DNA of 64,000 nucleotides from Sphingomonas carotinifaciens. GTDB taxonomy: Bacteria > Pseudomonadota > Alphaproteobacteria > Sphingomonadales > Sphingomonadaceae. Below, piece after piece: positions 1 through 7,626 of this stretch. The position numbers and the translations under genes are program-made. Below the pieces are notes generated by a model. The model saw nothing but the letters and a program-made list of their open reading frames with translations. It searched no databases and had not been told where the DNA came from. The stretch's first letter is position 1; each line of letters begins with the position of its first letter. Location of the stretch: NCBI RefSeq assembly GCF_009789535.1, contig NZ_WSUT01000006.1, forward strand, positions 16,238 to 80,237. The letters run 5' to 3'.

Positions 1-467
1 ATGTAGCGCTTCATCTGCGCGATCTCGCGGACCTGAGCGTCGATGATCCCGTCCGCGAGTTTCCGCACCTCGGGGTCTTTGATGTGAGCGCGCTCGCTGG
101 TCATGATCGCGATCGAGTGATGCGGGATCATCGCCTTCATATAAGCAACGTCTCCGACCGTCTCCTGGCTGCGGACAAGCCACAAGGCACCGGCGAACAC
201 CGCGATCGAGGCCGCCACGATGCCGAGATTGGCCCGTCGGTCGGGATACATGCCCCACATGAAGCCGATCATGATGAGCGCCATCACGGCGCCCATGACG
301 ATCGCCATCCACGTCCGGGTCTGACTGTATTCGACATGGGCGAGCGCGTAAGTGTTGAGGTACATGAGCCCGAACATCACGACCGTCGACGTCGCGATCA
401 TCGCGGCGAAGCGCCCGTAGCTCATCCCCATACCGCCCTGTTTGGAGCCGGGGTCGTCGTGGTTCAT
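1..467 (-). CDS. DUF305 family membrane protein (3' end beyond window)
   Basis: The ATG at 467 has an AGGAG ribosome site about 8 nt upstream, and the frame stays open to the left edge, so the C-terminus is missing. The product starts MNHDDPGSKQGG. It has three hydrophobic segments (about residues 18-38, 48-66 and 80-95) and then a DUF305 region with KAMIPHHSIAIM and a following helix rich in charged residues. DUF305 proteins are ferritin-like or metal-linked and common in copper-resistance loci, but their reaction is not established. It lies downstream of an ECF-type promoter match at 504-529, so copper-regulon membership is inferred. A second, periplasmic DUF305 gene is at 63.0 kb. Confidence 0.85.
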   Translation of the reverse strand, partial: MNHDDPGSKQGGMGMSYGRFAAMIATSTVVMFGLMYLNTYALAHVEYSQTRTWMAIVMGAVMALIMIGFMWGMYPDRRANLGIVAASIAVFAGALWLVRSQETVGDVAYMKAMIPHHSIAIMTSERAHIKDPEVRKLADGIIDAQVREIAQMKRY

Positions 468-503
468 GATGCGCTCTCCTGTGCGGCCCCACCCACTGAA
501 GGA

Positions 504-529
504 TACGCAGCTCTCTAGCGGACCCCTTG
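504..529 (-). promoter_or_regulatory. ECF sigma promoter match, site 1 (DUF305 gene)
   Basis: On the minus strand: CAAGGG at 529-524, a 15-nt spacer, then GCGTA at 508-504, about 40 nt before the DUF305 start. The -10 and spacing match the four better sites of the copper block, but the -35 differs at two of six positions (TGAGGG elsewhere), so this is the weakest of the five. It overlaps the 3' end of the PepSY gene. Confidence 0.55.
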
Positions 530-1141
530 AGCTTTTCTGCGACGTCGACGGGGCCAGCGCATGAAGAGCAGGATCGCCCCGGCGACAGCGAACACGAGTC
601 CGCCCGCTGCGAAAGCGTTGAGCCACGGCGTGTTGAACCGCTCGTGCTCGGTCCAATCCATGATGTGAAGCCCCCAGAAGAAGTCGTAGAGCCGCCACGT
701 GCCGGTCCGGACCGATGTCAGCCGCCCCGTCTCGGCGCCCACGTAGATGCGGGTCCCGTCGTCATCGGCGAAGGAAGCACGCCAGGCGGGGAGGGCACCG
801 CGGTACTCGGTGCTGAGGCGCTCGATCCGCTCGACGACGGGCGCCGAACCAGTTTCGCCGCGATACGCCTGCCTTGCGATCAGCGCTGCGGCCGGGCCGT
901 CGACCGGGGGCAGCGGCTTTGCGGTGCGGGCGTCCAGCAAACGCACCTTGCCGTCGCCGAGCTGGGCTTCGACGATCGGCCGCCCCAGCAGCATCCGGTG
1001 CTGGAGCTGACGCACCGGCGCTCCGGCCGATGCGAGAAGGGCAGGGACGGGCGCGAAATCCTGAGTGGCGATCAGGGCCGGTTCGACGTTCCGGTCGATC
1101 CGGTGATCGCCATGCACGGTGTCGATCGGCAGCAGGCTCAT
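515..1141 (-). CDS. PepSY-domain membrane protein, start region probably frameshifted
   Basis: The 208-residue frame contains PepSY-like sequence and ends with a membrane helix (about residues 170-195: LNAFAAGGLVFAVAGAILLF) and an RRRRRK tail. The ATG at 1141 falls inside what reads as the first membrane helix: upstream codons in the same frame give KVHRWLALLIGAQAIVWF. No ATG, GTG or TTG exists in that frame up to a stop near 1298. An ATG at 1224, just after copB stops, would join this frame if the G-run at 1216-1219 had one more base, giving MSGASKVHRWLALL. The gene follows copB, where such PepSY proteins are common in sphingomonad copper operons. Its role is unknown, presumably electron transfer or copper handling at the membrane. 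Confidence 0.75.
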   Translation of the reverse strand: MSLLPIDTVHGDHRIDRNVEPALIATQDFAPVPALLASAGAPVRQLQHRMLLGRPIVEAQLGDGKVRLLDARTAKPLPPVDGPAAALIARQAYRGETGSAPVVERIERLSTEYRGALPAWRASFADDDGTRIYVGAETGRLTSVRTGTWRLYDFFWGLHIMDWTEHERFNTPWLNAFAAGGLVFAVAGAILLFMRWPRRRRRKAQGVR

Positions 1142-1242
1142 GACGAGCCCGCTGGTGAACCAGACGATCGCCTGCGCCCCGATCAGGAGCGCAAGCCAGC
1201 GGTGAACCTTGCTTGCCCCGACATGGAGGCGGAGCCGCGGGC

Positions 1243-2448
1243 TCAGAACCAGGTCCTCACGCCCGCGACGAAGCTGAAGCCGCCCGTATTGTCACCGCGT
1301 GCGCGGGTGAAGCGCGCGGTGTCGCCGAACTGCCGCTCCCACGACACGCCGATGTAGGGCGCGAACTCGCGCCGGCCCTCGTAGCGAAGCCGAAGCCCGG
1401 CCTCGAGGTCCGTGAGCCCGGAGCCGGTGCCGGTTTCGGGCACGTCCTGCGCGGAGAAATTGGCCTCCACCCTAGGCTGGAGCACGAACCAGTTGGTGAT
1501 GCGCTGGTCGTAATAGCCCTCCGCACGGCCAAGCACGTCGCCCTTGTCGGAGAGGAACAATGCGCCCTCCACCTCGAACCAACCGGGGGCCAGCCCCTCG
1601 ATCCCTACCGTCGCGTAGGTGCGCGAGGGGTTGGGCTTGAAGTCGTAGCGAACGCCCGCCTGAAGGTTCCAGTATGGATCGAGCGCGCGGCTGTAGAGCG
1701 CCTGCACCTCGGCCTGTTCGAGCGGCTTGCCGAACGTGCCTTCGCCCTCGCTCTTTAGCGTAAAGCGATTGATGTCGCCCCCGATCCAGGCCTCGCCATC
1801 CCAGCGATAGCCGTCGCCACCCTTGCGAGCCTGATATTCGGCGAGATTGAAGAGGATCTGATAGACGGTCATTCCGCCATGCTCGCGGCGTAGATCGTTC
1901 TCGCGCGAGCTGGCCATGGCGTCCGCGCCCCAGAAACGATCGGCGAGGTGGTCCCCGGCTGGAGCGGGAGCGGGCTTGTTGCCGGGGGGAAGGTCGGTTC
2001 CGACCTTGGCAGCGGGCTGATCGCCGGGCATCGCCATGCCCGGCATCGTGCTCATGTCGTGGCCGGCATGCGGGTCCTGCCCCGCACCTGTCGATGCTGC
2101 CATGCCCGGCATAGCAGACATATCGTGCCCGGCGTGCGGGTTCTGGGTGGGCGCAGCCTGCTGCTGACCGCTCATATCCATTCCCTGCATCCCGCTCATG
2201 TCATGCCCGGCATGAGGGTCGGCAGCCTGCGTCTTCGCCGGTTGCGCGCGACGCGGCGCGGTGCGTCGGACGGGAGCCTTACGCTTAGTCGCGGACTTGG
2301 CCGCGGCTTTCGCCTTCGGCTTGGCGGCCGGCTTTGCCGGCATCGTCATGCCCGGCATGTTGTGCATGGAATGGTCCATGGTCTGCCCGAATGCGGGTGT
2401 CGCAAGGCCGAGCGGCGCCATACCGGCGAGGAGGAGCGACCGGATCAC
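1243..2448 (-). CDS. copB: Copper resistance protein B, outer membrane
   Basis: Start GTG at 2448 overlaps the copA stop as GTGA; longer frames upstream lie inside copA and are rejected. The 401-residue product begins with a signal peptide (IRSLLLAGMAPLGLATPAFG). A basic Ala/Lys/Pro linker follows, then copper-binding repeats of the type PHAGHDMS plus Met-rich stretches at about residues 70-145. The C-terminal ~215 residues look like the CopB beta-barrel (YRWDGEAWIGGD, YDFKPNPSRTYATVGIEG) and end in WF, typical of outer-membrane proteins. It is known from Pseudomonas as the outer-membrane partner of CopA, sequestering or moving periplasmic copper. It is translationally coupled to copA. Confidence 0.93.
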   Translation of the reverse strand: MIRSLLLAGMAPLGLATPAFGQTMDHSMHNMPGMTMPAKPAAKPKAKAAAKSATKRKAPVRRTAPRRAQPAKTQAADPHAGHDMSGMQGMDMSGQQQAAPTQNPHAGHDMSAMPGMAASTGAGQDPHAGHDMSTMPGMAMPGDQPAAKVGTDLPPGNKPAPAPAGDHLADRFWGADAMASSRENDLRREHGGMTVYQILFNLAEYQARKGGDGYRWDGEAWIGGDINRFTLKSEGEGTFGKPLEQAEVQALYSRALDPYWNLQAGVRYDFKPNPSRTYATVGIEGLAPGWFEVEGALFLSDKGDVLGRAEGYYDQRITNWFVLQPRVEANFSAQDVPETGTGSGLTDLEAGLRLRYEGRREFAPYIGVSWERQFGDTARFTRARGDNTGGFSFVAGVRTWF

Positions 2449-4415
2449 GCCGCGGCCTCCCCGGCCTTGCGGACCTGGACAACGCGCATCATGCCCGCGT
2501 GCATGTGGTAGAGCATGTGGCAGTGGAAGGCCCAGTCGCCTTCCTCGCCGGTCACGTCCCAGCTCACCGTGCCTCCCGGCTGCACCAGCACCGTATGCTT
2601 TCGGGGGGCATAGGCGCCCTTGCCGGTCACCAGGTCGAAGAAGTGGCCGTGGATGTGGATCGGATGTCCCATCATCGTGTCGTTGATGAGCGTCACCCGT
2701 ACCCGCTCGCCGTGAAGCAGCGTGATCGGGTCGGGGTTCTCCGACAGCTTCTCGCCGTCGAAGCCCCACATATAGCGCTCCATGTTGCCGGTGAGGTGGA
2801 GCTTGATCTCCCGCTCCGGTGCGCGTGTGTCCGGGTTGCGGTCGAGCGCCATCAGGTCGCGATAGGTGAGAACGCGATGCCCGACATTCTCCAGCCCCTG
2901 CCCGGGATCGCCGGTCCGATCGACCGGCATCGGCGAGATGGTCTGCACGCCCGGTCCCTTTTTAACCTCGGGGGCATTGCTGAAATCGCGCATGGAATGG
3001 CTCATGCCGCCCATGTCCATCCCGCCCATCTGATCGCCGTTCATCGCCGGCATCGTGCCGGAGCCATGGTCCATACCGGCCATGGCGCCGCCCTGAGCCT
3101 GGCCGTGGTCCATGCCTGCCATGCCGCCTGCCGCGGTGCCGGCCGCGCCGTGGTTCATTTGGGAATGATCCATACCCGCCATCGCGCCGGTGCCCGCGCC
3201 ATGCCCCATCGCAGCATGGTCCATGCCGGACATCGAACCCGCAGCGCCGCCCATGGCGCCATGATTCATGCCGCCGTGGTCCATCGTGCCATGATCCATG
3301 CCGCCCATGCCCATGTCCTTCATGGTCGCGAGCGGGCGCTTGCGGAGCGGGGGCACCTCGGCCGCCATGCCCTCGCGCGGAGCGAGCGTCGCGCGGGCCA
3401 TGCCGGAGCGATCGATGCTCTCACCGACCAGCGTATAGGCGCGCAGGTCGGGCGGGGTGACGATCGCGTCATAGGTCTCGGCCGGGCCGAACTGGAACTC
3501 GTCGATCTCGACCGGGCGCACGTTCAAGCCGTCGGCCGCGACGATCGTCATCGGCAGGCCCGGAATGCGGACGTTGAAGGTGGTCATCGACGAGGCGTTG
3601 ATGAAGCGCAGCCGCACCCGCTCGCCGGGGCGGAATAGCGCGGTCCAATTGTCCTTGGGGCCGTAGCCGTTGACCAGGTAGGTGTAGACCGAGCCCGTGA
3701 CGTCGGCGACGTCGGCGGGGTCCATCCGCATCTTGCCCCACTCCAACCGCTCTTTCAGCGACTGATCCTTGCCGGCGAGAAGCCCGGCCAGGGTCTGGCG
3801 CTGGCGGTTGAAGTAGCCCGACTCCTTCTTCAACCGATCGAAGAGGTAGTGCGGGTGGTGGAAGCTGTGGTCGGACAGCACGATCACGTGCTCCCGGTCG
3901 AACTTCACCGGATCGGGGTTCTTCGGGTCGATCAGGATCGGGCCGTAATGCCCCTCCTGCTCCTGAAGCCCCGAATGGCTATGGTACCAGTAGGTGCCGC
4001 TCTGGATGATCGGGAACTCGTAGGTGAACGTCGATCGCGCCGGAATGCCGGGGAAGGCGATCCCGGGAACCCCGTCCATCTGGAAGGGGAGAAGCAGCCC
4101 GTGCCAGTGGATCGAGGTTTCCTCGTCGAGCTCATTGACGACGTGGAGGCGGACGTTCTGCCCCTCGCGCAAGCGGATGAGCGGAGCGGGCACGGTGCCG
4201 TTGATGCCGATGGCGTGGCTCTGCCGCCCGTCGATCATCATCATCTGATGCGCGACCTTGAGCGTGATGTCCTCGCCCGACACCGTGGGCAACGGCTTGG
4301 CGATGCCGGCCGAGACGGGCTGTGCCCATGCCGGCATATAGGCCGACAAGGCGAGGCCGCCGCCTGCCAGACTGGCACCGCGCAGCACCTGGCGGCGGTC
4401 GAGAACGCGCGACAT
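2445..4415 (-). CDS. copA: Multicopper oxidase CopA, Tat-exported
   Basis: The 656-residue protein starts at ATG 4415, seven nt after AGGAG. It has a twin-arginine signal (DRRQVLRG then a hydrophobic run ending AWAQ). Copper-ligand motifs are in the expected order: IHWHG near residue 102, YHSHSG near 144, HPIHIHGH near 584 and HCHMLYHMHAGMM near 632. A Met/His/Gly-rich insert of about 100 residues (roughly 372-472, repeated MDHG/MNHG units) is probably a Cu(I) storage or delivery arm. The enzyme oxidises Cu(I) in the periplasm. It forms an operon with copB and has its own ECF-type promoter match at 4459-4484. Confidence 0.96.
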   Translation of the reverse strand: MSRVLDRRQVLRGASLAGGGLALSAYMPAWAQPVSAGIAKPLPTVSGEDITLKVAHQMMMIDGRQSHAIGINGTVPAPLIRLREGQNVRLHVVNELDEETSIHWHGLLLPFQMDGVPGIAFPGIPARSTFTYEFPIIQSGTYWYHSHSGLQEQEGHYGPILIDPKNPDPVKFDREHVIVLSDHSFHHPHYLFDRLKKESGYFNRQRQTLAGLLAGKDQSLKERLEWGKMRMDPADVADVTGSVYTYLVNGYGPKDNWTALFRPGERVRLRFINASSMTTFNVRIPGLPMTIVAADGLNVRPVEIDEFQFGPAETYDAIVTPPDLRAYTLVGESIDRSGMARATLAPREGMAAEVPPLRKRPLATMKDMGMGGMDHGTMDHGGMNHGAMGGAAGSMSGMDHAAMGHGAGTGAMAGMDHSQMNHGAAGTAAGGMAGMDHGQAQGGAMAGMDHGSGTMPAMNGDQMGGMDMGGMSHSMRDFSNAPEVKKGPGVQTISPMPVDRTGDPGQGLENVGHRVLTYRDLMALDRNPDTRAPEREIKLHLTGNMERYMWGFDGEKLSENPDPITLLHGERVRVTLINDTMMGHPIHIHGHFFDLVTGKGAYAPRKHTVLVQPGGTVSWDVTGEEGDWAFHCHMLYHMHAGMMRVVQVRKAGEAAA

Positions 4416-4458
4416 GCAAGCTCCTAAGAATGGGGCCGTGAAGGGCCGTCGACCCTTC

Positions 4459-4484
4459 TACGCGGCCGATCTGTCCAACCCTCA
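4459..4484 (-). promoter_or_regulatory. ECF sigma promoter match, site 2 (copAB)
   Basis: Minus strand: TGAGGG at 4484-4479, 15-nt spacer, GCGTA at 4463-4459, about 44 nt upstream of the copA ATG. The -35 element overlaps the stop codon of the sigma gene itself. The palindrome-like GAAGGGTCGACGGCCCTTC follows immediately and may affect the leader. Confidence 0.75.
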
Positions 4485-5051
4485 GCGGTTCCCTAGTTTT
4501 TCGAGCAGCCGCGCCCGCGCGCGATAAAGGCGAGTTTCCACCGCCTTCTGGCTGATCCCCAGCACCTCGGCCGTTTCGGCCTGGCTCAGCCCTTCGATCG
4601 TCCGAAGTACCAGAGGCTCCTTCAGGTTAGCCGGCAGGGTCGAGATGGCGCGCGTCACGCGGTCGAGTTCCTGCCGATCGCCGGCTGCGTCGTCGATCGG
4701 CACCTGTTCGTCGACGATGCTCTGGACCTGTTCGTCGTTCGGCAGCGCGAACGACAGAAACCGGCGCACGGCACGCTTACGCGCCCAATCGCGGCATTTG
4801 TTGACGGCGATGGTCGTTAGCCACGCCTGCATCGATCGGTTGGGGTCGTAGCGCGACAAGGCCTGATGCGCGGCCACAAACGCTTCCTGCGTCACGTCCA
4901 GCGCTTCGTCGGCATCGCCGAGGAAGGCGCGCGAAAGCCGGAACATCGGCTGCCGATAGCGTCGCACGATCTCGGCGAAAGCGGCTTGTCGGCCGGCGAT
5001 GCTGAGCGTCGCCAGTTCGCCATCCGACAGCGCGGTCCAATCGAGGCTCAC
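4482..5051 (-). CDS. ECF sigma factor, CnrH-like
   Basis: The 189-residue protein starts at GTG 5051, overlapping the upstream sensor gene as GTGA. Sigma-70 region 2 is visible at about residues 20-90 (FAEIVRRYRQPMFRLSRAFLGD, then AVNKCRDWARKR). Region 4 is at about 130-185 (LPANLKEPLVLRTIEGLSQAETAEVLGISQKAVETRLYRAR). Its length is close to CnrH (191 residues). The order anti-sigma-like, sensor, sigma is the cnrYXH order. It probably directs RNA polymerase to the five TGAGGG-N15-GCGTA sites, including the one upstream of its own operon. That assignment is inference from co-location. Confidence 0.92.
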   Translation of the reverse strand: MSLDWTALSDGELATLSIAGRQAAFAEIVRRYRQPMFRLSRAFLGDADEALDVTQEAFVAAHQALSRYDPNRSMQAWLTTIAVNKCRDWARKRAVRRFLSFALPNDEQVQSIVDEQVPIDDAAGDRQELDRVTRAISTLPANLKEPLVLRTIEGLSQAETAEVLGISQKAVETRLYRARARLLEKLGNR

Positions 5052-5488
5052 CCCTGGCCGTCGGTGAGCGCCTTCACCACCGCGTCATCGAATTGAGAGG
5101 TCTGATCGGGCCGGAGAAGCTGACGCATGGCGAAGATGTGCGCCAGCGTCGCCTTCTGCAGCTCGCCCATCGCGGCATGGCTCTGGTCGACCGCGGCGGC
5201 CACTCGCGGACCATTGCCGTGCTCGGCCTCGATCGCCTCGGCAAGGCGGGCATTGGCGGCACGCATCTCCAGCTCGAGGGCGCGGCGTTGCACCGCGAAC
5301 CGGTCTTCGAGCACCTTCAATCGGACCTGCTGGTCGCCATCGAGCGCGAGCTTGTGGTGCAGCACCTCGTGGAGCGCCGCACCGGGTTGCTTGGGCTGCG
5401 GCAGCAGCGCGCGCCCGATAAAGACACCACCAATCGCTGCCAGGAAGGCGAGCAAGGCGCACAGGACAACCCGCTTGGTCGAGGTCAT
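5048..5488 (-). CDS. Membrane-anchored periplasmic metal sensor, CnrX-like
   Basis: The 146-residue product starts at ATG 5488 (ATGA overlap with the preceding gene). It has one N-terminal helix (residues 7-29) followed by an all-helical periplasmic domain. The likely ligands are His40, His44 (HEVLH), Glu61, His117 and Met121 (HIFAM). These have exactly the spacing of the CnrX cobalt/nickel site His42, His46, Glu63, His119 and Met123, shifted by two. CnrX is 148 residues. In the known system the sensor, on binding metal, releases the sigma factor from CnrY. Which metal is sensed here cannot be read from sequence; the controlled genes are copper genes. Confidence 0.85.
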   Translation of the reverse strand: MTSTKRVVLCALLAFLAAIGGVFIGRALLPQPKQPGAALHEVLHHKLALDGDQQVRLKVLEDRFAVQRRALELEMRAANARLAEAIEAEHGNGPRVAAAVDQSHAAMGELQKATLAHIFAMRQLLRPDQTSQFDDAVVKALTDGQG

Positions 5489-5757
5489 GGCTCGCCGATC
5501 AGCAACGCGGAAGGAGCGAGGGGGGAGGCTCCGCCGAGCGGCGCGAGCGAGACGGCAGGGCTTGCCGTCGCGGGCAGCTCGGCACCGACGATCCCGACAC
5601 CGAGCGCCGCGGCGGTTATCACACCGATCCCGAGCCCGGCTCCGCGCACGGCGGGGCGGCTGCCGATCCGTCTGAGGACTTGGTCCTCGATACCCTCCAA
5701 AGCGGCCGGGGCGGGTGCGCCCGCTAGTCGCGCCAATGCTCTGTCTAGATCGTCCAT
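5485..5757 (-). CDS. Single-pass anti-sigma-like protein, CnrY position
   Basis: The ATG at 5757 is preceded by GGAAAG; a GTG at 5766 is possible but lies too close to any ribosome site. The 90-residue protein has a charged cytoplasmic N-terminus (MDDLDRALARLAG), one membrane helix at about 43-62 and a short periplasmic tail ending ALLIGEP. CnrY is 95 residues with the same topology and, as I recall it, a similar LLIG-type end. It is the first gene of a three-gene unit, with ATGA and GTGA overlaps to the sensor and sigma genes. It is probably the anti-sigma factor that holds the ECF sigma at the membrane. Sequence similarity alone would not prove this. Confidence 0.78.
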   Translation of the reverse strand: MDDLDRALARLAGAPAPAALEGIEDQVLRRIGSRPAVRGAGLGIGVITAAALGVGIVGAELPATASPAVSLAPLGGASPLAPSALLIGEP

Positions 5758-5786
5758 GCTTTCCACTCCACCCCTCTATCATCGGA

Positions 5787-5812
5787 TACGCATCGCTGCC
5801 CATCATCCCTCA
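5787..5812 (-). promoter_or_regulatory. ECF sigma promoter match, site 3 (sigma operon, autoregulation)
   Basis: Minus strand: TGAGGG at 5812-5807, 15-nt spacer, GCGTA at 5791-5787, about 30 nt before the anti-sigma start. It lies back to back with site 4, only 8 nt apart, so the sigma operon and copCD would be switched on together. Confidence 0.78.
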
Positions 5813-5820
5813 ACCGCCGG

Positions 5821-5846
5821 TGAGGGGTCGGGCAGCGCGCCGCGTA
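5821..5846 (+). promoter_or_regulatory. ECF sigma promoter match, site 4 (copCD)
   Basis: Plus strand: TGAGGG at 5821-5826, 15-nt spacer, GCGTA at 5842-5846, 31 nt before the copC ATG. The block GCGTAGAAGGGT is also shared with the copAB site. Confidence 0.78.
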
Positions 5847-5877
5847 GAAGGGTGCACGAACCTCGTCGGAGTACCCC

Positions 5878-6249
5878 ATGCGTAGTCTCGCCCTTCCTGC
5901 CGCCCTCACTCTCCTGAGCCTCGCCAGTGCGGCGCAGGCTCACCCGAAGCTCGTTGTGGCCTCACCCGCGCCCAACGCGACCGTTGCCAAGCCCGCGCGT
6001 GTCGCTTTGCAGTTCAGCGAGAGGCTGATGCCGAAATTCTCCGGTGCGGACTTGATGATGACGGGCCATGGCGGCACCACGCACCCACCGATGAAGGTTG
6101 CAACCACCACCCAGGTTGCACCCGATGGCCGAACGCTGGTCGTGGTGCCCAAGTCGCCGCTCGGCGCGGGCCGCTACAGCGTCGCATGGCACGTCGTCTC
6201 GGCCGACACGCATCGGGTGTCGGGCAACTTCGCCTTCGCGGTGAAGTAA
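5878..6249 (+). CDS. copC: Periplasmic copper-binding protein CopC
   Basis: The product is 123 residues with a signal peptide (LALPAALTLLSLASAAQA) cut just before His-Pro. The mature N-terminal His is the copper ligand of the CopC family. The CopC beta-sandwich features follow: SPAPNATVAKPARVALQFSE and the C-terminal WHVVSADTHRVSGNFAFAV with conserved His residues. CopC carries copper in the periplasm and partners CopD, which starts one base after the stop. The gene is driven by the divergent ECF-type promoter at 5821-5846. Confidence 0.95.
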   Translation: MRSLALPAALTLLSLASAAQAHPKLVVASPAPNATVAKPARVALQFSERLMPKFSGADLMMTGHGGTTHPPMKVATTTQVAPDGRTLVVVPKSPLGAGRYSVAWHVVSADTHRVSGNFAFAVK

Positions 6250-6250
6250 G

Positions 6251-7180
6251 GTGGATGCCGACTGGCCGTTGATCGGGGTCCGCTTCGCGCTTTATGCGAC
6301 GTTGAGCGGGCTGTTCGGCCTGTCGGCGTTCAGCCTCTACGGGCTCAAGGCCGGGGAGCGCGCAGACGCACTCGCCTTGCGCCCTTGGCTGGTGGGGACC
6401 GGGCTGCTCGGCCTTCTGTTTTCAGGCATTGCGCTCGTCCTGCTCGCCGCGGCAATGGCTGGAGCGCCGCCGTGGCCGATCGATCGGGAAGCGATCGGAA
6501 TGCTGATCACCGGCTCCGCGACGGGCACGGCGTGGGAAGCGCGCATGGTCGCGCTGATTGTGGCCGTGATCGCCGCGCTGATCGCGGCAGGACGTACCGC
6601 GCCGCTCGGCATGGTGGCGCTCGCGGCGGGCATTGCGCTCGCGACGCTCGCCTGGACAGGCCATGGCGCGATGGATGAGGGCGCGACGGGCTGGGTCCAT
6701 CTGCTGGCCGATATTCTGCATCTGTTGGCGGCCGGAGCCTGGGTCGGCGCACTGCTCGGGTTGACGCTGCTCGTGGTGCGACCGGCAGTTCGCGTCGACG
6801 TCGCGCATCTCAGACTGACCCACCGGGCGTTGCACGGCTTCGGTCTGGTCGGCACGCTCGTGGTCGGCACGATCGTTGTGACGGGCCTGGTCAATGGCTG
6901 GCTGCTGGTCGGTGCCGGCAATTTACCGAGACTTCTGACCACCCTTTACGGCCAGCTCCTCCTCGCCAAGCTGGTACTGTTCGGCGCGATGCTGGGGCTG
7001 GCCTCCCTCAATCGTTTCCGGCTGACGCCGGTTTTCGAGCGCTCGGTTGCCGCGGGCGATCATCGGGCCGCGCTTGGTGCTCTGTGGCGCAGCCTCGCGA
7101 TCGAGGCGAGCTGTGCCGTCACGATCCTGGCGCTGGTCGCCTGGCTGGGGATGCTCGAGCCCCCCGCAACGGCGATGTGA
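6251..7180 (+). CDS. copD: Copper homeostasis inner-membrane protein CopD
   Basis: Start GTG at 6251, one base after the copC stop; no ATG is in frame nearby. The 309-residue product is almost entirely membrane helices (about eight). Conserved CopD residues lie in the region ATLAWTGHGAMDEGATGWVHLLADILHLLAAGAWVGAL, carrying the two His-containing helices. CopD is thought to move copper across the inner membrane together with CopC. The gene is convergent with the Cys-rich gene at 7217, and only 36 bases separate them. Confidence 0.93.
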   Translation: MDADWPLIGVRFALYATLSGLFGLSAFSLYGLKAGERADALALRPWLVGTGLLGLLFSGIALVLLAAAMAGAPPWPIDREAIGMLITGSATGTAWEARMVALIVAVIAALIAAGRTAPLGMVALAAGIALATLAWTGHGAMDEGATGWVHLLADILHLLAAGAWVGALLGLTLLVVRPAVRVDVAHLRLTHRALHGFGLVGTLVVGTIVVTGLVNGWLLVGAGNLPRLLTTLYGQLLLAKLVLFGAMLGLASLNRFRLTPVFERSVAAGDHRAALGALWRSLAIEASCAVTILALVAWLGMLEPPATAM

Positions 7181-7216
7181 GGAGCGGGCGGCAGATCGCC
7201 ACCCGCCCGTCACCGA

Positions 7217-7552
7217 TCAGGCGGCCATCTTCTCGCATGCGTCGGCACAACGCTCGCACGCGGCGACGCACTCTTCCATGCCGTCGAGCCCCCGGCAGCT
7301 CTCCGCGCAAGCCCGGCAGATCTGAGCGCAGATGCCGCATACGACCTTATGCTGGTCGGACCCGCGGGCCATGAAGTCGAGTGAGGTGGCGCAAATCTGC
7401 GCGCAGTCGAGCATGATCTTGATGTGGTCGGGCGCGGCATGTGCGCCGCCCACCTGAAGGCAATGCTGCGTGGTCATCGAAAGGCAGGTGACGTGACAGT
7501 GGTGACAGGCGTCCATGCAAGCCTGCATCTCCGCGCTCATCTGATGGTGCAT
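7217..7552 (-). CDS. Four-helix-bundle Cys-rich copper-storage protein (Csp/DUF326)
   Basis: The 111-residue protein has repeated CxxxC-type spacing along helices: CMDACHHCHVTC, CAQICATS, CGICAQICRACAESC, ECVAACERCADAC. It also has an N-terminal MHHQM. This is the pattern of Csp cytosolic copper-storage proteins, which bind many Cu(I) ions inside a four-helix bundle through thiolates. No export signal is seen, so a Csp3-like cytosolic store is likely. The promoter match at 7590-7615 puts it in the copper ECF regulon. Confidence 0.92.
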   Translation of the reverse strand: MHHQMSAEMQACMDACHHCHVTCLSMTTQHCLQVGGAHAAPDHIKIMLDCAQICATSLDFMARGSDQHKVVCGICAQICRACAESCRGLDGMEECVAACERCADACEKMAA

Positions 7553-7589
7553 CGGTCATTCTCCGCGTGAGCCCCCGCCCACTGAGGAG

Positions 7590-7615
7590 TACGCACGGCG
7601 CCGGCTCGTCCCTCA
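7590..7615 (-). promoter_or_regulatory. ECF sigma promoter match, site 5 (Csp gene)
   Basis: Minus strand: TGAGGG at 7615-7610, 15-nt spacer, GCGTA at 7594-7590, about 37 nt before the Csp ATG. The downstream block CTCCTCAGTGGGCGGGG resembles the CCTTCAGTGGGTGGGG that follows the -10 of the DUF305 site. Confidence 0.75.
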
Positions 7616-7626
7616 GCCGGGTGCCT

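Noticed and set aside
2334..3638. 434-residue plus-strand frame opposite copA
   Set aside because: Complement of Met/His repeats in copA; no ribosome site.
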